Source: Sipunculus nudus (Eukaryota > Annelida > Sipuncula > Golfingiida > Sipunculidae). From it: a DNA stretch of 64,000 nt. The stretch lies in assembly GCA_026874595.1 (NCBI GenBank), contig CM049322.1:54279386-54343385 (forward strand). The letters are read 5' to 3'. Under the pieces are notes generated by a model. The model saw only the letters and a program-made list of their open reading frames with translations. It did no database searches and was not told where the DNA came from. Made by a program: the position numbers and the translations under genes. Positions 42,481-52,854 of this stretch are shown in pieces (positions within the stretch are counted from its first letter, which is position 1; each line of letters begins with the position of its first letter).

Positions 42481-43262
42481 GAATTCGATCTTCCCAGCCT
42501 TCATCTTTTCCCCTTGTCCACATTAATTTTCCAAGTGCCAAACCATTTTCTTCATGTTTTTTTAAATACTTTTCCTATTTGTGTATTCAACTTTTTTCAA
42601 CACTTTTTATTTCGCTGACAGATCTGTCGTCATTTTTCTCTCTTCCTGTTATTCTAGGTACATGTATGATACCAAAAAACTAGTATCATAGAGATCATGC
42701 ATCTAAATTAACATAATATATCATGACACACTTGAACTAAGCCTAAATAAAACGTTAGCTCCTCAGAATTGTTGTAATTACAGTGTGTCTAATTTTGAAC
42801 TATCCGTCAAGGTTTTATGTATATGTTATATATGTTAATCATTGGAAAAACATCCAATGATGTTATTGTGCAAAGACGTTTCAAAACGTCTTTTTCCATC
42901 TTTTTTCCAAAATGTCAATCATTTTCATTTCTGTGAAATATTCTGGTATTCCCTGTCTTTACTTCATCCAAAGTGATACTGACTCTCCTAGCAGCCATAT
43001 TGTCAGTAACAATAAAAAAATATAAAAAGGCAAAACAGCCCGACAACACGATCCCAAATTATATTGATGTCAAATCTCCATGTTATTTAAAGCCATGTCC
43101 CGACTGCCATTTTGGTGTTATATAAGAGTTTGCAAAGTTTTTCATGTTAGGTCAATACATAACTTGCATAAGGGTACGTATTTGCGGGTCTTGGAGGTGT
43201 ACCACAACATGTCCGTGGTTGTATCTTTTAGGCAATGGAGAATCTTTTCCTGTTCTCTGTAT
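42481..43262. other. Unique AT-rich flank of the satellite
   Basis: No gene is recognised. Two adjacent inverted repeats lie at 42841-42858 (ATTGGA/TCCAAT) and 42872-42893 (AAAGACGTT/AACGTCTTT, loop TCAA). The frames at 42349-42618 and 43080-43334 begin in satellite edge or unique DNA and show no domain, apart from the short stretch described next. Confidence 0.45.
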
Positions 43263-43318
43263 TGCCATCGATATAATTGGCCCAGTAAGGTACTCACCTA
43301 TTTGCTGACTGGTTGTGT
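43263..43318 (+). pseudogene. Possible integrase catalytic-core scrap
   Basis: One plus-strand frame reads PVLCIAIDIIGPV, then RYS, and then stops. The core resembles the start of the DDE integrase domain in Ty3-type elements (hydrophobic run, catalytic Asp, then a GP pair). The match is only about 15 residues and nothing recognisable lies around it, so chance is a real alternative. Confidence 0.22.
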
Positions 43319-45161
43319 ATTTGTCCTGAAATAAGCATAATTTGGAGAAATATCTGATATAATTACATATATGTACTTGTAACAGTTAACCGAATGACAG
43401 GTATGAAAGGTAACAGGTTTTGGGCCTATTGTGTTTGAACTCTACATTCGGACATATTTTATTTATGGCTTATTATTTAAATATTTAGATCCAATAAAAA
43501 CGCCTGTTAAGCTACCTTTGCACACTGTGACGAATGACATCCAGAGTGCTACGAATTTTATCTCCCGTAGTTTTCCGAATATAAGTCAGGCTGAAGATTT
43601 CTGTATCATAGATAAATAAGCTGTTTTAGGCCCAACAATTATAATCTGTATCATGTCTGACTCTTGGGATGCTAAAAAATTCATGTTTTCATCCGATATC
43701 TCACAGTTTATATGACACAGTGATCTAATTTGGATTTTCAACGAAATTTTAAAAGTACCTATTTATATGTTAATTCAAAAGTTTCTTAGAATCGTATAAA
43801 TTAAGATATATAGCCAAATGCAACAAGTGACATTTTGTACGACCAGGCAAACATTTTTTTTTAAATGTTTTGTTTTAATGGAATAAATACTGAGAAAAGT
43901 CTGATTTTGAAAGCACATGAATTGATGTTTTGGCTAAGGAGTTTGCTGATTATAGCACAATCCGTCCTTGTGCAGGGTTTCAAATGAAAATAACCTCATT
44001 CAATCCAGCTGAGCTGAAATGCAACCTAATTTATTAATTTTTCTTATGACGGGCAAACCTAACATACGTTTGTGATGAAATGGCAAAATAATTTTTTAAT
44101 ATTCAACATTAAAGGATCTGTTTTAATAAGATATGATTCCAGTTAAGGGTCTGATGTAATGGTTACAGTTCCTGCTCTGCAAAAAGAAGGTTGAAATGGT
44201 GAAAGTAAAGGAAACGATGCTAAACCCTTAGCAAACCATGAGGTAGCCAGTCTAATTACATTAAAGACCGCGTGCCGCTAACAATACCAGGGGGCTCTCC
44301 TGGGCAACATAGATTGTAACATAATATCTGCAACTGTTCGCATGGGCTCCAACTGTATACTGAATATTAGCAGGGCAGATACATGTAACCTGACCTGGAT
44401 TTTGGCAGACATGTTCCTAGTACTGCAAATAACTTAAATAATTATCTTTCCTTGGTAAATTTGTGCTTTGTGCTAGAAAATAAATTACATGTGCCCATGT
44501 CAGTCTCCGTTAACATTTAGCAGAGGAGATGCAGAGTCACAGCAGGGGCCAATTAGATAGAAGCCATGATGTGTATAAACAACAGCACGTGGCTTTGTTC
44601 ACAAGCAGGCATGCCATGTCATTAGTCAGTAACTGTCTGTACTCCAAATACTGTAAAAACCGCCGGAATAAGCACTACTGAAACTCCATTCACTATGCAC
44701 ATAAATTCTCAATCACTATTGGCTTTTAAATGTTACATAACTGATAAGCCCGGTTAAATCATGCTTTGTTAGGAATTTTCTTCTTGATGGATCAGAATGA
44801 GAGTACACACTACAAAGTCACAAGAACCCGTACTCCAAGTTTCTGTGTGAATTTACGTGTACACAGCTACATGGCTGAATAAAAATTCTGATTTAGTTTA
44901 TTGTCAGGCCATGGACGGGAAACATGAACAACATTGGGTGACTTCAAAAATGATAGGAATTTCTCATTTACTTAGGATAACAGGCAGCAACATTTGTTGA
45001 TACTACTTAAGTGATTCAACTTAAAATAAAGCTTAGCCTAAGTACTCTACAGGGCATGTGAAGGGAAAACAAAACGTTATTTAAAGTTATTGTTACATAA
45101 TATTCAAATCAATAACACTCCAAATGCATTGGACATTAAATATGCATGACACACACATAAA
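43319..45161. other. Unique sequence with no gene; possible 3' UTR at its right end
   Basis: No coding frame is recognised. An AATAAA on the minus strand at 44897-44902 lies about 260 bp downstream of the stop of the ORF at 45162-45416 and could be its polyadenylation signal. Confidence 0.35.
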
Positions 45162-45416
45162 TCACAGATTTTCATCATGGTGCCTTTGAAATCTGTCTTC
45201 CAGCTTGTATACATCACCTGTCACCCACATCTCCCTCACCTCCCCTCCATTCTGCCTGAGATACCTCACGTAGTGGGACGCCGGGTACTTGTCTCTGATG
45301 CCTAACCTCACCCCGCGGGGTAACGTGAGTGTGGCGTCCTGATGCTCAGCCAGATACTCCAGCTGTAGATCTGTGTGCATCCTCGCCACCTCCCACTCAA
45401 GGCCGTCAATCAACAT
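45162..45416 (-). CDS. Uncharacterised 84-residue ORF or terminal exon
   Basis: The frame has clear coding character. It is much richer in GC than the flanks, has a balanced composition with many charged and aromatic residues, and has no low-complexity stretches. Notable segments are LTLPRGVRLGIRDKYPASHY and VREMWVTGDVYKLEDRFQ. It has no signal peptide or membrane segment. The first ATG follows an in-frame stop (TGA AAG ATG); the AAAG just before the ATG could also be a splice acceptor, so this may be the last exon of a longer gene. I do not recognise the family. An AATAAA lies about 260 bp downstream on the same strand. Confidence 0.5.
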   Translation of the reverse strand: MLIDGLEWEVARMHTDLQLEYLAEHQDATLTLPRGVRLGIRDKYPASHYVRYLRQNGGEVREMWVTGDVYKLEDRFQRHHDENL

Positions 45417-45598
45417 CTTTCAATCACGCTCTTAATCTCGATTTGCTCTGGGGTTACTAGGGCTAGTAAGGCAACATCTGGTACCTGTTAATTAGTATCT
45501 TCCTCAGGTTACTCAAAGGGTTTTTATTATTAAAGAGGATTCATATTTATATAATGTCCAATACCATTATTTAAGTGATAATACATTTATGCGGATCT
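45417..45598. other. Flank with no recognisable feature
   Basis: Nothing identified, apart from possible 5' sequence of the ORF at 45162-45416. Confidence 0.35.
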
Positions 45599-45614
45599 GG
45601 GGGGGGGGGGGGGT
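45599..45614. repeat. Poly-G tract, 16 bp
   Basis: Sixteen G in a row directly after GCGGATCT. A GCGGATCT also precedes the 1381 poly-C tract at a short distance, but no wider similarity is seen. Confidence 0.93.
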
Positions 45615-45965
45615 TACCATTTTACTTTTTGAGACACGTGCACAGTTAATTAGCATATACACTTGTCAGCAGTATGCCAAGTGCTCAGGCTGATATCTGT
45701 AAGTCACAGTCACATGACCTCTCATGTAACAAGGAAAATTCCACCCCAAACACCCGAACCGGGTGATTCGGGAACTCCGACCTTAAAGACATATAACGGG
45801 CCCTATAACCATCCTTTGATAGCTTATAGCTTTTCCTGACCAAGGACTTGTAGTTGTCATAAATTTTCTAAGATTGGATTTCCCATCAGCTCAATTTTAT
45901 CAGCCAGGTACTTTCTGTAGTCTTTGATTGTCCAGTTAATTTGGTCAAGACAATTAAGCTAGGTA

Positions 45966-45967
<2 letters not shown>

Positions 45968-46047
<80 letters not shown>
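45968..46047. repeat. (AT)n microsatellite, left of the ribozyme-like island
   Basis: About 80 bp of AT dinucleotides with one C interruption near 46023. It abuts the 170-bp island at 46048-46217, which has a second (AT)n on its other side. Confidence 0.97.
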
Positions 46048-46086
46048 CATGTGTAAGGAATCAAACGATTGTAAGCATCGTGTTGT

Positions 46087-46132
46087 GTTGACTAATTAGT
46101 TTCGTACCGTTGTACGGCACTCTTCAGAAAGG
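46087..46132 (-). ncRNA. Hammerhead-ribozyme-like core (candidate)
   Basis: On the minus strand the conserved blocks occur in the right order and spacing. CTGAAGA (46127-46121, matching CUGANGA) is followed by a 7-bp helix II (GTGCCGT/ACGGTAC, one G-U pair, loop ACA, 46120-46104). GAAA follows at 46103-46100, then a 3-bp helix III (ACT/AGT, loop AATT), then a GTC whose C (46090) would be the cleavage nucleotide. The weakness is helix I: only two A-U pairs form next to the core before mismatches, so the copy may be inactive. Hammerheads of this minimal type are known in Penelope-like elements and retrozymes; no such protein is visible nearby. Confidence 0.5.
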
Positions 46133-46214
46133 TATGACTCGAGGGGTTGTACATTGAACAACTGGTTGTAACGACAGACATCCGTAAGAAGTGCATTGCA
46201 AACAGCCTAGAAAG

Positions 46215-46217
<3 letters not shown>

Positions 46218-46281
<64 letters not shown>
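46218..46281. repeat. (TA)n microsatellite, right of the ribozyme-like island
   Basis: About 64 bp of pure TA. Frames running through it on both strands give Ile-Tyr runs and are artefacts. Confidence 0.97.
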
Positions 46282-46283
<2 letters not shown>

Positions 46284-47870
46284 ATACAACGTGGAAAATT
46301 ACCATTAGTTCACATTGGAACTTGTTTTGATCTAACATCACCCAAATCTATGCAATATTTGCAATTTAAGCAGTATAAAAGAAACGTCTTCATGTTCATT
46401 GGGCCAAGAAGGGATAATGTCTGAACTATTCTCTGTGGACTAGCGTCTACTTACCTCCTCTGAGATAAATGCATGGATGTGCTATACGAAGTTGGATGGA
46501 TACGCAAAGACCGATACGTCAAACCACTACTAAGACAAAGGCTTGGATATTAAACAAAGCGAATCAGCAGGTAATAACACCAGACTTTTCTATGACAAAG
46601 CTATGTAAGATAAATGAACCTGTAAAATCTCAGGTCGAAACACCCATCAATTCCTTGTATTTTTTTACACATGCAGACTTATTGAAAGGCACAGCGCCAC
46701 CAATCTTGTATTAAGGGAGATGAAAAAGGACCAAAATTCCATTGACATACACCGGTATGCAGAATTTCTTCCCAATACATCAACAACACCTGAGATATGC
46801 GCTACTTTTACTATAAAAGGTACATTTATAGACACCATACGAAATGAATTGTTGGTTTGGTCTTATAGAGAAAACGGTCATGGTAGCCTTTGTCACTTGT
46901 ATACATGCAATACATATGGCTGTTTTTTGTTTCAACATGTTCACTATATGGTTCACTGTAACAACAATATTTTGTTTATTATCAAACAAATACATAAATA
47001 CAGAAAACATATACATTCGACATTAATACATAGACTTAACAAATACACAAACTACACAGCCTCAACCAACTATATTAACTATTTTGCTAGTGAATACAAT
47101 TTTTCAAGATATTTATTTTTCTCGTTATTGTTTTCTGCTATAGCACTCTCCTTTGTATATTTTCAGTGGCCATTTTCACTCCGAATAAGCTAGGTTCCAT
47201 TAACCTCAAACTGCAATTAAATATATATTTGTTAAAAATTAGACATACAATTCAATTACATATTGGAAGATAACCCTAGTATCAATTTATTTCTATCAAA
47301 GTCATTTTCGAGTTAACAACAATATTTTGGCAAAGTTATGAAAACATTTATCTCAAGGAGGCGGTAGTGTACGCGATCCCTACTTAAACAAATTTCCTCA
47401 CTAATGTTATTTTGCATTATGTTAACATAGCACGTGTATTTCTCATGAATAAACATCAGTATATTAAAATTTTGTTTACAACTTTTTACCAAGCCGACAT
47501 TTTTATTTTTCTTATTTTCAAGAAAAGGTTTTCAATCGAAAAGGTCCTAATAAAAATATTTCTATTGCTGCCGCTACTCAGCCCCAGTGTTTCCCCAGCG
47601 ATGTGTCAATACCCTATGGTTCGATATCAGTATGTTCTAATCTTTAAACAGACGCTAATGGAATCAGTATTTTTTGTGTAATAGTATTAAAAAAGTCAGA
47701 TTAAAATTAGATGCATATATTCACTATTTTCGTGCTTCATGACCATTCGGAGAGTATAACCATGGTTCGTTTTTAGTGAGGTTCATTTAAGTGTATGATT
47801 CCGATAACGACCGTATCTTAAAAAAACAAGCTTGTTTATATACAAAAATACAAAAATTATGTAAAGAACC
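46282..47870. other. AT-rich sequence with no recognised gene
   Basis: Several open frames occur (46469-46714, 46720-47193, 47412-47681, plus strand). Their translations are rich in Ile, Tyr, Asn and Phe as expected from AT-rich DNA, and none shows a motif I know. They could be remnants of an element, but I cannot support that. Confidence 0.4.
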
Positions 47871-47879
47871 AAATATATA

Positions 47880-48015
47880 TATATACGTATAATGTGGTTG
47901 GTTTCATATTCGCGAGACTTACATTTCGGGATTTCTTCAATTTTTAACTGTTTGCGAGGGTTTCCATTTGCGATCACACCAGAAAGAAATTAAATCTAAG
48001 CACACCGGTGTGTGT
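47880..48015. repeat. Possible fragment of an interspersed repeat with CGCGAG motifs
   Basis: TTCGCGAGAC, TTTGCGAGGG and TTTGCGAT are spaced along a short stretch ending near ACACCGGTGTGTG. Regularly spaced TTCGCGAA-like words are common in interspersed repeats of mollusc genomes as far as I recall; that link is inference. Confidence 0.25.
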
Positions 48016-49116
48016 ATTTATTATATGATATAATTACATCCCACACTATCTCTTTTGTTTCAATGACTGTCTTTATATTATTACAATAATTAAAGTGTCT
48101 TAGCATTGGCCGGTACCATTACCATGCACAGATAAAGCTGCTGATTAACGGACCAAGTAATTAGTTTCCAGAGGTGTGACAAATAATCAATTAGTGCTGA
48201 TGTATCATCCCTTCTTGTTTATCCAAGTGTCTGAGGTATCTAATTCCCGATTATTTTCCATTCGCAAACATTGCGATATTAAATCCCTCACGTACAATAA
48301 GGCAACCACAGTATACGTACAATAGGCCCTTGTCTCTTGTTTCTACATACAATACGTACATGGTGTTACTTCACAGGTGATTAGCCACTGATTATAATAA
48401 GTGATAGAGTGTCTTACACTACACTTCCAATTCAGGGCATCAAGTCAATGTATATCTAACAGGAAGAATCAAGGCAGATATTTTGTCAAATTGTTACTCA
48501 TTGCTCATATAAATCATACAGAATACCGATCAGCATAATGCAGACAGACCGACCTGCCAGTGTTAAATATTTCTCAACCAAAGTATGCATTAAACATATT
48601 TATGACTTCAACTTTACATGTTTTATTTCAAAAGCTTTAGCTGTATAGTTGGAGAGCTTATTTATCAGCAGCTTATTTCTATATATGATATGCCTTAAAG
48701 AACGCTTTGTCGAAATAATTCCCTTTTGACAGATTTAGCCGTTACATTTTGCCCATTTTTTGTGGGGAGTACTTATAATCTATTTAATGTTTTTACTTTG
48801 ACTTTCACAAGGAATAGCATAAGATGTTTTGTCTTATATGTGACTAAAATATTTACAATACTATACAATATTTAACACTTATATCAGTAAGGCGTTGTCA
48901 ATGTAACAGGTTATGCAAGGTTGTAGCCTCGGCTTGACGAGGACAATTCATTCGTTCAGTTTTACGTGACGTGTACAGTGGGTGCTACAGGTACCTTTGC
49001 TCCTAGACGGCTAAAAATGCATGCAACTAATCAATTTTACCATACATTAATAGCCAAGTAGCCAAGTGATGATATCAATCAGTTCTTATCATGACCATTG
49101 TCAGAGGGAATCAAGT
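48016..49116. other. Unique sequence with no recognisable gene
   Basis: No coding frame, RNA gene or array recognised in about 1.1 kb. Confidence 0.45.
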
Positions 49117-49300
49117 ACAGTCATGTTTGACAACGCCCCAGAAACCTTATCTATTTTGTTCAAAGATAAGTGTTCCTCGATATAATGATAGGCATGTACT
49201 GACCTGTCAGATCTGATATTTTCAGTTACGATTTGTTCACCTAAAAGACCAATCGGTCATGATGATCAGCTTTATGACGTGTTTGTGTTGGTTATGGTAC
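49117..49300 (+). repeat. Diverged dispersed repeat, copy 1 (partner at 54047-54235)
   Basis: Shared ordered landmarks with 54047-54235 are GTTTGACAACGC, an ACCTTAT-TTTG segment, GACCTG-TC-GATCT, TTACGATTTGTT, CACC-A-TGGTCATGAT and finally TTGGTTATGGTAC versus TTGGCTATGATAC. Both copies have the same orientation. Confidence 0.65.
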
Positions 49301-49489
49301 CCGATGCATTTGTGTATTTGGCACTGGTAATCCTGAGTGCATGTACATAATCCTGTAATTTATGCAAATCAGGTCAAGATTACAACCATAAACAAAAAAG
49401 ACCTTCGATAGTGGTGATGAGATGCAAATTTAGCATTTTTAATTATTCAAAGTGATAATAATACCAGTCATCATTGATCTTCTATAACT

Positions 49490-50080
49490 GCTGTAATATT
49501 CAGGAATATTTGCCAAAGACATCCCTGAAATTTTTGTTTGGGTTTTCTAGGGCTGATGGATGTAGTTTGTATCTGACTGCTGAATATCATGCTTTCATGA
49601 GTAGCTTGCAGAATATATGTCATCATTACCTTATTTTTATTTTCATAAATTTCTCCTTAGGAATCACAAGATGTTTGAGTTAGAAGATTCTAGGCATCAT
49701 GTAAAACGTCTATGCCCATAACATGTTTAGGATGCTCTAATCATATTTCTGATCCAAAGCTTGCACAATGTAGGTCACCATAACCTAAACACATGTTTCA
49801 AAGGAGGAATTCCGTAGTTTTTTTTGTTAAAAGATTCTTGAGCAGAGGGATACAATCTGTGCTGATCTGATATTCAGAATGCTCAAAATGTCTTTTTATC
49901 GCTTCAGAAAATAGGTCACAGTGCCCTAATTTTGTATTTTCCAGCTAATCTATCAGAAGGTTATGATAGTATATTTTAATAGATACTATTTTTGCATACA
50001 TGACTGTCTGGATGGTCAAAATCTGTACCTGGCTTAATACAGGTTACCATAACCTACTTTCAGATTTCCATGGAGAACCT
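49490..50080 (+). repeat. Degenerate tandem repeat of about 140-150 bp, four units
   Basis: A block like TAGGTCACCATAACCTA recurs at about 49612, 49771, 49911 and 50042, each time preceded by a TTGCA-AAT or TTCAGAAAAT word and followed by a TTTC-rich stretch. The spacing is roughly 160, 140 and 130 bp and units are strongly diverged. The open frame at 49474-49683 lies inside unit 1 and is not convincing as coding. Confidence 0.5.
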
Positions 50081-50168
50081 CCTTAGATGTACACAAGTCA
50101 GGAGACAATTTGTTTGTCATATACAAGCAGTTCATTAGTAACTGCTCATTATTACATAATCTACAATA

Positions 50169-50416
50169 CTACTGCCTGAATGCATAATACATCTGAATTC
50201 CCCGGGTATATCTGGCTCCATTCTTCCATTTACAAAGTCTACATCGAGTAAACAGCATAGTTACAGTAAACTCTACGTACATTGTTTTACCTTTTGACAG
50301 ACGTGGAATATCAAAGTTATCACCTATGTAACAAATTCCAAATCCAGTGTGCTTTAGAGAATCATCATAGATATAAGCTGTTAAATATCCATTCTCTACA
50401 TTCCGATTTCCCGTCA
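50169..50416 (-). CDS. CUB-like domain, terminal exon
   Basis: The frame reads GYLTAYIYDDSLKHTGFGIC at its start and later PRLSKGKTMYVEFT, then ARYTRGIQMYYAF and a TAG stop at 50169-50171. The spacing of an aromatic-rich strand, a Ser/Gly turn before a M-V-F strand, and a closing G-x-x-x-Y-A strand fits the C-terminal half of a CUB domain, an extracellular beta-sandwich used in adhesion and secreted proteases. An extra loop of about 15 residues sits between the last two strands. There is no ATG; an ATAG just before the frame could be the splice acceptor. Upstream exons were not found in the next kilobase. The domain call is by pattern only. Confidence 0.4.
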
Positions 50417-51355
50417 CTATGACTCACCTGAGTCCCCTAAAATTTAAACAATATATTTTCCAGTCTCATTATTCAACTCAGTGACTCCATTATATTATTT
50501 GTGTAAACTGGTAAACTCACAAACACCTCACCAGAGATAGATCCCTGAGTTCATAAACATTGTTCCTTCTAAAATCAGAACAATCACATCAGTATATTTA
50601 AATACTTTTGTTATCATATAATTAAGCCTTTCATACACAAGTACTAAGATCCTCGATGTCCTACTTTTTTTTTTTGCTACACATTACCTAAAAATGTTAT
50701 ATTGATAAATTCATCAACTCTGGTTGCCCAAGTTTCAGTTTTACATATATTATTATATTTATATACTTTTTCCCCTTGTATCATGGGAACACACTTTTTT
50801 GCATTCCAGAAAACCAAGGTAATATCTCTACATTTTTAAAAATAAATTTCATTGTCAGTTTCAACATTGTTAGTTGGAGTGCATCTTACCTGAGCTTGTG
50901 CGGAGCTTTCAAAGAGTGCATAAGCTGGGGATAGCTAAGTTTTTAATAAATCCAAGGGAAAATAAAAAAAAAATGGGGAAAAATGAATGTTGTTTATCAA
51001 GGGATGCGTGTATTACATAATGACCCTTGTCAAATCCTTTGTTCCCACGCTTAACTGGTTTCTTGTAATTTGAAGAATAGTTCCATACAAAGCCCAAATT
51101 TTAATCACAATTTTATCAAATGACAAACATGCCTGTTTGCCCTTTTCCTGACACGTATGATGTACGGTATAAGGTTCACCCTAGCTTTCCCAACAGCTTC
51201 ATTATAATTCTAGGTCTCTGATATCATTATTCTTTATATGCGTCCTAGCTTTTTCAAGTATCTTTTAATTCTGTTTATATTTACTAAATTTCACGATCAC
51301 TAGTCTTGTTTTTTTCTTTTCCTGTCTGTAACGAAGACAAATATTAAGGGGAAAA
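50417..51355. other. Unique AT-rich sequence with no recognised gene
   Basis: If the CUB-like exon is real this is probably intron. The frame at 50909-51097 (minus) shows no domain. Confidence 0.4.
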
Positions 51356-51360
51356 CATTG

Positions 51361-51400
51361 GGCCGATCCGGGATTCGAACCCATAACGGTGGCGCACATA
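51361..51400 (-). repeat. tRNA-like B-box, possible truncated SINE
   Basis: The minus strand contains GGGTTCGAATCCC (51370-51382), a good match to the RNA polymerase III B box and the T arm of tRNA, followed by CGGATCGGCCC as in a tRNA acceptor end. I see no A box at the expected distance upstream and no cloverleaf, so this is a tRNA-derived fragment rather than a tRNA gene. It lies about 30 bp beyond the broken end of the Ty3-type element. Confidence 0.45.
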
Positions 51401-51430
51401 ATTTTCAGCAAGTATTCATGTCAAGATTTG

Positions 51431-51932
51431 TTATGGCTGTGTTCCAACACAATCAACAATAATCCTGCTAAATTGTTCCTCAAAAGCAGTAATAGGCCTC
51501 AGTGGGGCTTTAGGAGGATTCTGATTGAGCATGCCTACAATCTGGCATGTATGGCATGATTTACAATATTGTAAAACATCTGTCCTAAGTTAGGCTAATA
51601 GAAATGTGTACTAACTTTCTGATAAGTTTTAGTTATACCAAAATGGTCAGACAAAGGAGCCTCTTTTGCCATGCTTAGAATTTCATTGCGAAAGCTTTTG
51701 GGCATTACTATTTGATGTTTGATGGCCCTCTCATCATCAGCGCATAGATCAGGTGGTCGCCATTTACGCATAAGCACTCCATTTTTGCTATAGAATCAAA
51801 CTGGATTCTGTGACAGTTCATCTTTAGAAACTGCCCTGGGAAAGAAACGTGAAATAGCCTTATGCTGTTCTGCGATAAGTTCTGACCTTGAAAATGCTGC
51901 ATCTTGTACGGGCGAGTCGTTAGACGAGTCAC
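51431..51932 (-). pseudogene. Integrase N-terminal part, truncated at the catalytic core
   Basis: Integrase joins element cDNA to the host genome. The frame shows a conserved GVLMRKWRPPD stretch and a VMPKSFRNEILSMAK helix. The HHCC zinc-binding domain follows: His pair in SDHFGITKTYQKVSTHFY, then Cys pair in YCKSCHTC after a frameshift near 51.59 kb. It continues through a Pro-rich segment to a VDCVG motif, where the Asp would be the first catalytic residue, and then meets a TAA at 51431-51433. The rest of the catalytic domain is absent. One in-frame TGA interrupts the start. Confidence 0.8.
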
Positions 51933-51963
51933 TGGTGACTCCAGAGTGTTATTATCTGGACCA

Positions 51964-52620
51964 TTATCCTCGTGTGTTTTTCTTGGCCACAGATCTAGTT
52001 ACAGCACATGAAGGATACAAACCGGGAATTTCCTGACTTTCAGGATCAGTGTCCTGATCAAGTGACGGCTTTTCTGTCACTATTGGTACAGGCTGTACTT
52101 TGTCACTTGCAACATCATTGTCTAGCAGCAACTGATTTCCCTTAAAGGGTAAAGTAGTTCTTATGCCCATAGTAATATTCCATGAAATCAATAATTGATA
52201 CTCTGAAGCGGAACCGAAGTGTGCTTGTCTGAAAACACACCATTAACAAGTGCATTTGCACCAGTAAAAGACCTATTAGAAAATGGCAAAGTGTTTGCTA
52301 ACATGAGAGTTTGGCCTGAAACAGTTTCCCTCAAATTTCTAATAGGGGTAGAAAAATCACTTGAAAGTGACATAAAATCATCATGTATGAATGGCTCAAA
52401 TGACACCATTTCAGAGTCAGGAGAGGAAACTACTACATCAGTTTCATCAAACAAAGAATTGAAACTGATAGTGTCAGTCATAAACTCTTTTTCAGAGTCC
52501 TTAAAGGAATCTACATCCTTATTACAATTTAACTCCTCATGGGAGTCAACAGAGGAATTTTCCTCAGCAGAAACAAACTTTTGTTTGTCATAAGAGGACC
52601 TGGCCTAATTTGAAATACTC
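51964..52620 (-). pseudogene. Retroelement aspartic protease region, degraded active site
   Basis: The frame at 52188-52481 includes LANTLPFSNRSFTGANALV, the flap-side sequence of the protease in this family. The catalytic D-T/S-G triplet is not intact: the position reads RETVSG. After a frameshift near 52.18 kb the C-terminal protease motif reads QLLLDNDVASDKV, where the family has LLG-DLAG, followed by a Ser/Asp/Pro-rich linker and PSCAVTRS. Upstream of the protease an acidic Ser-rich stretch continues to a TAG near 52.6 kb. Confidence 0.7.
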
Positions 52621-52735
52621 TCGCAAGAGACATAAAAGGACTTAGCCTTATTTAATGGATACTCCTCGCAGGAGTCTTGAAAGGACCTAGCCTTATTAAA
52701 TTCCTCGCAGGAATCAAATGAGGTTTTTCCCCGCA
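52610..52735. repeat. Short internal repeat in the gag-protease spacer
   Basis: CTCGCAAGAG/CTCGCAGGAG plus AAAGGACCTAGCCTTATT recurs about three times with a period near 42-46 bp. On the element strand it encodes a repeated Asn-Lys-Ala-Lys-Ser-Phe-like motif. Confidence 0.6.
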
Positions 52736-52854
52736 AGCTACGAATTATTTTATGGAGTCAGACGGCACGTTGGCCTCCGTAGCATCAAACTCTTTATTAG
52801 AGTCAATAAAGGAGCTGTACCACTTATTTACATGAAAAGAGCCTGACTCTTGTC

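Noticed and set aside
42841-42893. Two adjacent hairpins followed by T-rich sequence, resembling a rho-independent terminator
   Set aside because: The surroundings are eukaryotic, there is no gene ending there, and short inverted repeats of 6-9 bp are expected in this much AT-rich DNA.
45741-45785. ACCGGGTGATTC then CCTTAAAGACA, resembling a satellite monomer
   Set aside because: Only short words match, and the intervening sequence does not follow the monomer. Weaker than the 868-903 match.
46720-47193. 157-residue plus-strand ORF
   Set aside because: Composition follows the AT-rich base content (Ile, Tyr, Asn, Phe), other frames are open over much of it, and no motif is visible. It could hide an element relic but I cannot support that.
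51361-51400. A tRNA gene on the minus strand
   Set aside because: Only the T arm and an acceptor-like end are present; no D arm, anticodon arm or A box is found upstream.
51720-51750. CTGATGA on the minus strand as another hammerhead core
   Set aside because: It lies in the integrase coding remnant, and neither helix II nor GAAA follows.
52219-52593. 124-residue plus-strand ORF
   Set aside because: It is the antisense of the retroelement protease and spacer region, whose minus-strand frames carry the family motifs.
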